A DNA stretch of 25,142 nt from Janthinobacterium sp. (GTDB taxonomy: Bacteria > Pseudomonadota > Gammaproteobacteria > Burkholderiales > Burkholderiaceae_D), in NCBI GenBank assembly GCA_003482555.1, contig DMYQ01000066.1, positions 1-25,142 of the forward strand, in the 5' to 3' direction. Every line of letters starts with the position of its first letter. The stretch's first letter is position 1. Under the pieces are notes generated by a model. The model ran no database searches and was not told where the DNA came from. It was given only the letters and a program-made list of their open reading frames with translations. Shown here in pieces: positions 22,947 to 25,142 of the stretch. The translations under genes were made by a program, and so were the position numbers.

Positions 22947-23870
22947 TTAAACTTCGCTTGCGATGGGATCGGTGCGGGCAATCGCGGCGCCCCGGCTGGT
23001 GTTGCGAGTATTGTAATAGCTTGCGGCGCTGCCGGACACCAGAATCACGCCGATGCCGACCCAGCCGTGCCAGTCGAACAGGTCGCCGAAGATCAACACG
23101 CCCCATATGCTGGAAAAGACAATGCCCGTGTATTGCAGATTGGCTACGACGAGGGTCTTGCCGAGGCGGTAGGCGCGCGTCATCGCCATCTGCGCCATCG
23201 TCGCGCACAGGCCGATGCCCAGCAGCAGGGCGATGCCGTGGACGCCGGTGTGGGCGTGCCAGACGACGGGTCCCAGGCCGGCGCTCGCGATATTGCCCAG
23301 CAAGCCGGCCAGGAAATTGACAACGGAAAAGTAGAAGACGACCCGGTACTCGGGCTCGCCCAGCAGGCCCAGTTTGCGCACCTGCAGATAGGCCAGGGCC
23401 GACAGCATGCCCGAAATCAGGGCCGTGATGGCGGCGCCCATTTGCTGGGAATGGAAGGCCGGCTGCAGCAGCAGGGTGACGCCGACGAAGCTGAAGCCGA
23501 TGGCGCCCACCAGCGGCCATTCAAGCTGATTTTTCGCCTGCCACCAGCCGGCGCAGAACAGGATCACGGCGATCCAGATCGGCGCCATGTAATTGAGCGT
23601 CATCGCGGTCGCCAGCGGCAAGATGGCGATGGCGTAAAACCACAGCCACAGGGCGACCACGCCGACCACGCCGCGCCACAGGTGGGCGCCCGGCATGCGG
23701 GTGGCGAAGCTGCCGCGCCGGTACAGGATGGTGGAACCCATCACCACGACGCCGACCAGGCCCCGGTACATGACGATTTCCGAGGTCGAGTACTGGCTTG
23801 ACGCCAGTTTCACGCACACGCCCATGATGGCGAACATAAAACTGGCAAACAACATCCAAAGCGATTGCAT
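22947..23870 (-). CDS. EamA/DMT family transporter
   Basis: A 307-residue inner-membrane protein with ten hydrophobic segments in two EamA repeats (about 4-130 and 145-285). It begins MQSLWMLFASFMFAIMGVCVKLAS. The EamA motif NYMAPIWIAVILF lies in helix 4 and its counterpart LQYTGIVFSSIWGVLIFGD in helix 9. Members export amino acids, purine derivatives or other metabolites; the substrate here cannot be deduced. The start at 23868-23870 is chosen because AAGGA lies 5 bases upstream and the family N-terminus begins there; the frame is open much further upstream, but that part is a shadow of the Rieske gene. It lies between the oxygenase and sulfurtransferase genes, all on one strand. Confidence 0.93.
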   Translation of the reverse strand: MQSLWMLFASFMFAIMGVCVKLASSQYSTSEIVMYRGLVGVVVMGSTILYRRGSFATRMPGAHLWRGVVGVVALWLWFYAIAILPLATAMTLNYMAPIWIAVILFCAGWWQAKNQLEWPLVGAIGFSFVGVTLLLQPAFHSQQMGAAITALISGMLSALAYLQVRKLGLLGEPEYRVVFYFSVVNFLAGLLGNIASAGLGPVVWHAHTGVHGIALLLGIGLCATMAQMAMTRAYRLGKTLVVANLQYTGIVFSSIWGVLIFGDLFDWHGWVGIGVILVSGSAASYYNTRNTSRGAAIARTDPIASEV

Positions 23871-23889
23871 CTGATCCTTTGTGGGGGGC

Positions 23890-24990
23890 TTACAGTTCCA
23901 CGTTGCCGCGGTACCATTCGTGGAAGTGGCGCATGCCGTCTTCCATCGGCGACTGGTAGGGGCCGACTTCGCTGACGCCGCGCCGCAGCAGGGCCTGGCG
24001 TCCGGCATCCATGCGCTGCGCGATTTCATCGTCCTCGATGCAGGTTTCCATGTAGGCGGCCCGTTCCGCTTCGATGAATTCGCGTTCGAACAGCACGATT
24101 TCCTCGGGATAATAAAACTCCACCACGTTGCGCGTCTTTTGCGGGCCGTCCGGCCACAGGGTGGAAACGACCAGCACGTGCGGATACCATTCCACCATGA
24201 TGTTCGGATACAGGGTGAGCCAGATGGCGCCGTAGGGTGGCGGGGTGCCGCCACGGAACTTCAACACCTGTTCCTGCCAGCGCTGGTAGACCGGCGAACC
24301 CGATTGCAGCAAGCCGCGGTGCACGCCCACCGTTTGCACGCTATAGTCGCGCCCGAATTCCCAGCGCAAGTCGTCGCAACTGACGAAGCTGCCCAGGCCG
24401 GGGTGGAAGGGTTCGACGTGGTAATCCTCCAGATAGACTTCGATGAAAGTCTTCCAGTTGTAATTGCAGTCGTGGACCTCGACGTGGTCGAACATATAGC
24501 CGGAAAAGTCGAGGTCTTTCGCCACCGACAGTTCCTTCAGCTTGTCCATCACATGGTAGCCGTTTTGCTCGAACAGCAAGCCGTTCCAGTTTTGCAGCGG
24601 CGTTCTCGACAGGTGCAGGCAAGGCGTTTCGGGGAAATGCGGCGCGCCTATCAATTCCCCCTTCAAATCGTAGGTCCAGCGGTGCAGCGGGCAAACGATG
24701 TGCGGGGCGTTGCCGCGGCCGTTGAACATCAGCGCCTGGCGGTGGCGGCAGACGTTGGACAGTACTTCGATGCCGTTGGCGTTGCGCACCAGCATGCGCC
24801 CCTCGTTTTCAAAGGCGAGCGTGGCAAAGTCGCCGACCTCGGGCACCATCAGCTCATGGCCCACGTAGCGCGGGCCGGACTGGAACAATTGCTGCGTTTC
24901 GCGCCGCAGTAGCGCTTCGTCAAAATAGACGTGGACCGGAAGTTGCGCGTTCGAACGCGCCAGCTTGGCGTGACTAGCCAGATCGGACAT
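23890..24990 (-). CDS. Rieske non-heme iron oxygenase, alpha-subunit type
   Basis: A 366-residue oxygenase component. The Rieske [2Fe-2S] ligands are complete: Cys81-x-His83 and Cys100-x2-His103 (CRHRQAL, CPLHRW). The catalytic domain has the mononuclear iron motif EDYHVEPFH with His191 and His196; the third ligand is probably an Asp in IEDDEIAQRMDAGRQ near the C-terminus. Such enzymes hydroxylate or demethylate aromatic or quaternary-ammonium compounds with electrons from a separate reductase, which is not in the window. Length is short for ring-dihydroxylating alpha subunits but usual for the choline/carnitine and demethylase-like branch. RBS AAGGGGGG precedes the ATG. Substrate unknown. 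It leads the operon with the EamA and sulfurtransferase genes. Confidence 0.92.
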   Translation of the reverse strand: MSDLASHAKLARSNAQLPVHVYFDEALLRRETQQLFQSGPRYVGHELMVPEVGDFATLAFENEGRMLVRNANGIEVLSNVCRHRQALMFNGRGNAPHIVCPLHRWTYDLKGELIGAPHFPETPCLHLSRTPLQNWNGLLFEQNGYHVMDKLKELSVAKDLDFSGYMFDHVEVHDCNYNWKTFIEVYLEDYHVEPFHPGLGSFVSCDDLRWEFGRDYSVQTVGVHRGLLQSGSPVYQRWQEQVLKFRGGTPPPYGAIWLTLYPNIMVEWYPHVLVVSTLWPDGPQKTRNVVEFYYPEEIVLFEREFIEAERAAYMETCIEDDEIAQRMDAGRQALLRRGVSEVGPYQSPMEDGMRHFHEWYRGNVEL

Positions 24991-25088
24991 CCCGACCCCC
25001 CTTCATATGTGCGACAACCTGAGAGAGAAAGAATCCGCGTACACCTGAATTCAATGTATTTGAAACGGTATTTCGGACAGAACCGGAG

Positions 25089-25094
25089 ATTATA
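25089..25094 (-). promoter_or_regulatory. -10 box of the Rieske oxygenase operon
   Basis: A perfect TATAAT on the minus strand lies 99 bp upstream of the Rieske gene start codon, giving a leader of about 90 bases. The -35 region is poor. No gene is seen between 24991 and the window edge. Confidence 0.45.
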
Positions 25095-25142
25095 CCGCGA
25101 ATCGCCGATTTTTTTGACGAAGCGACAAGGGAACGCAGGGCC

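Noticed and set aside
22080..23801. 573-codon plus-strand open frame across the sulfurtransferase and EamA genes
   Set aside because: It spans two clear minus-strand genes and their junction; composition is typical of an antisense shadow.
23871..24254. N-terminal extension of the EamA transporter into the Rieske gene
   Set aside because: The frame is open, but the extension is a shadow of the oxygenase; the family start MQSLWML with AAGGA is at 23870.

Overview
The window looks like a chromosomal segment of a high-GC betaproteobacterium, most likely Oxalobacteraceae (Massilia / Janthinobacterium / Duganella type). Reasons: the gene order polA / DUF2782 / thrB / BPSS1780-type membrane protein, a PEP-CTERM surface protein, a Burkholderiales-style TPP-riboswitch thiC operon, and strongly GC-biased third codon positions. 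The placement is an inference; no 16S or tRNA gene is present to anchor it.

Layout. 1-1520: a YafY-type WYL regulator and a glutathione S-transferase on the minus strand, with a scrap of IS5-type transposase between them and a palindrome upstream of the GST gene. 1750-6329: thiamine operon thiC-thiS-thiG-thiD-thiE on the plus strand behind a TPP riboswitch; no thiO, thiH or thiF is in the cluster. 6389-8239: three consecutive receiver-domain genes (one with an ANTAR RNA-binding domain, then two translationally coupled lone receivers with degenerate active sites). 8326-9432: glutathione-dependent formaldehyde dehydrogenase. 9407-9919 (minus): an RlpA-like cell-wall gene broken by an in-frame TAG. 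10117-10809: a PEP-CTERM secreted protein. 10943-13246: UvrD-type helicase. 13342-15554 (minus): DUF2782 protein, homoserine kinase, BPSS1780 membrane protein. 15847-18603: DNA polymerase I, divergent from DUF2782.

18647-20883: a 2.2 kb block bounded by two 35-bp direct repeats. It carries a chalcone-isomerase-like secreted protein and a MetA-pathway outer-membrane protein (both minus), plus an AT-rich spacer, and is followed by the C-terminal scrap of a dienelactone hydrolase. This is the best candidate for an acquired or rearranged segment. 21238-21990: ZIP metal transporter without an obvious ATG start. 22077-24990 (minus): a probable three-gene operon of a Rieske oxygenase, an EamA transporter and a mercaptopyruvate sulfurtransferase, ending at a bidirectional terminator shared with the ZIP gene.

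Most of the window is ordinary housekeeping. The observations most worth checking are: DNA polymerase I appears to have lost two of the four acidic metal ligands of its 3'-5' exonuclease site; the direct-repeat-bounded cassette; the interrupted RlpA-like gene; and the ANTAR / pseudo-receiver cluster with its long leader. I found no CRISPR array, tRNA, rRNA or intact mobile element, and no convincing wholly new system.
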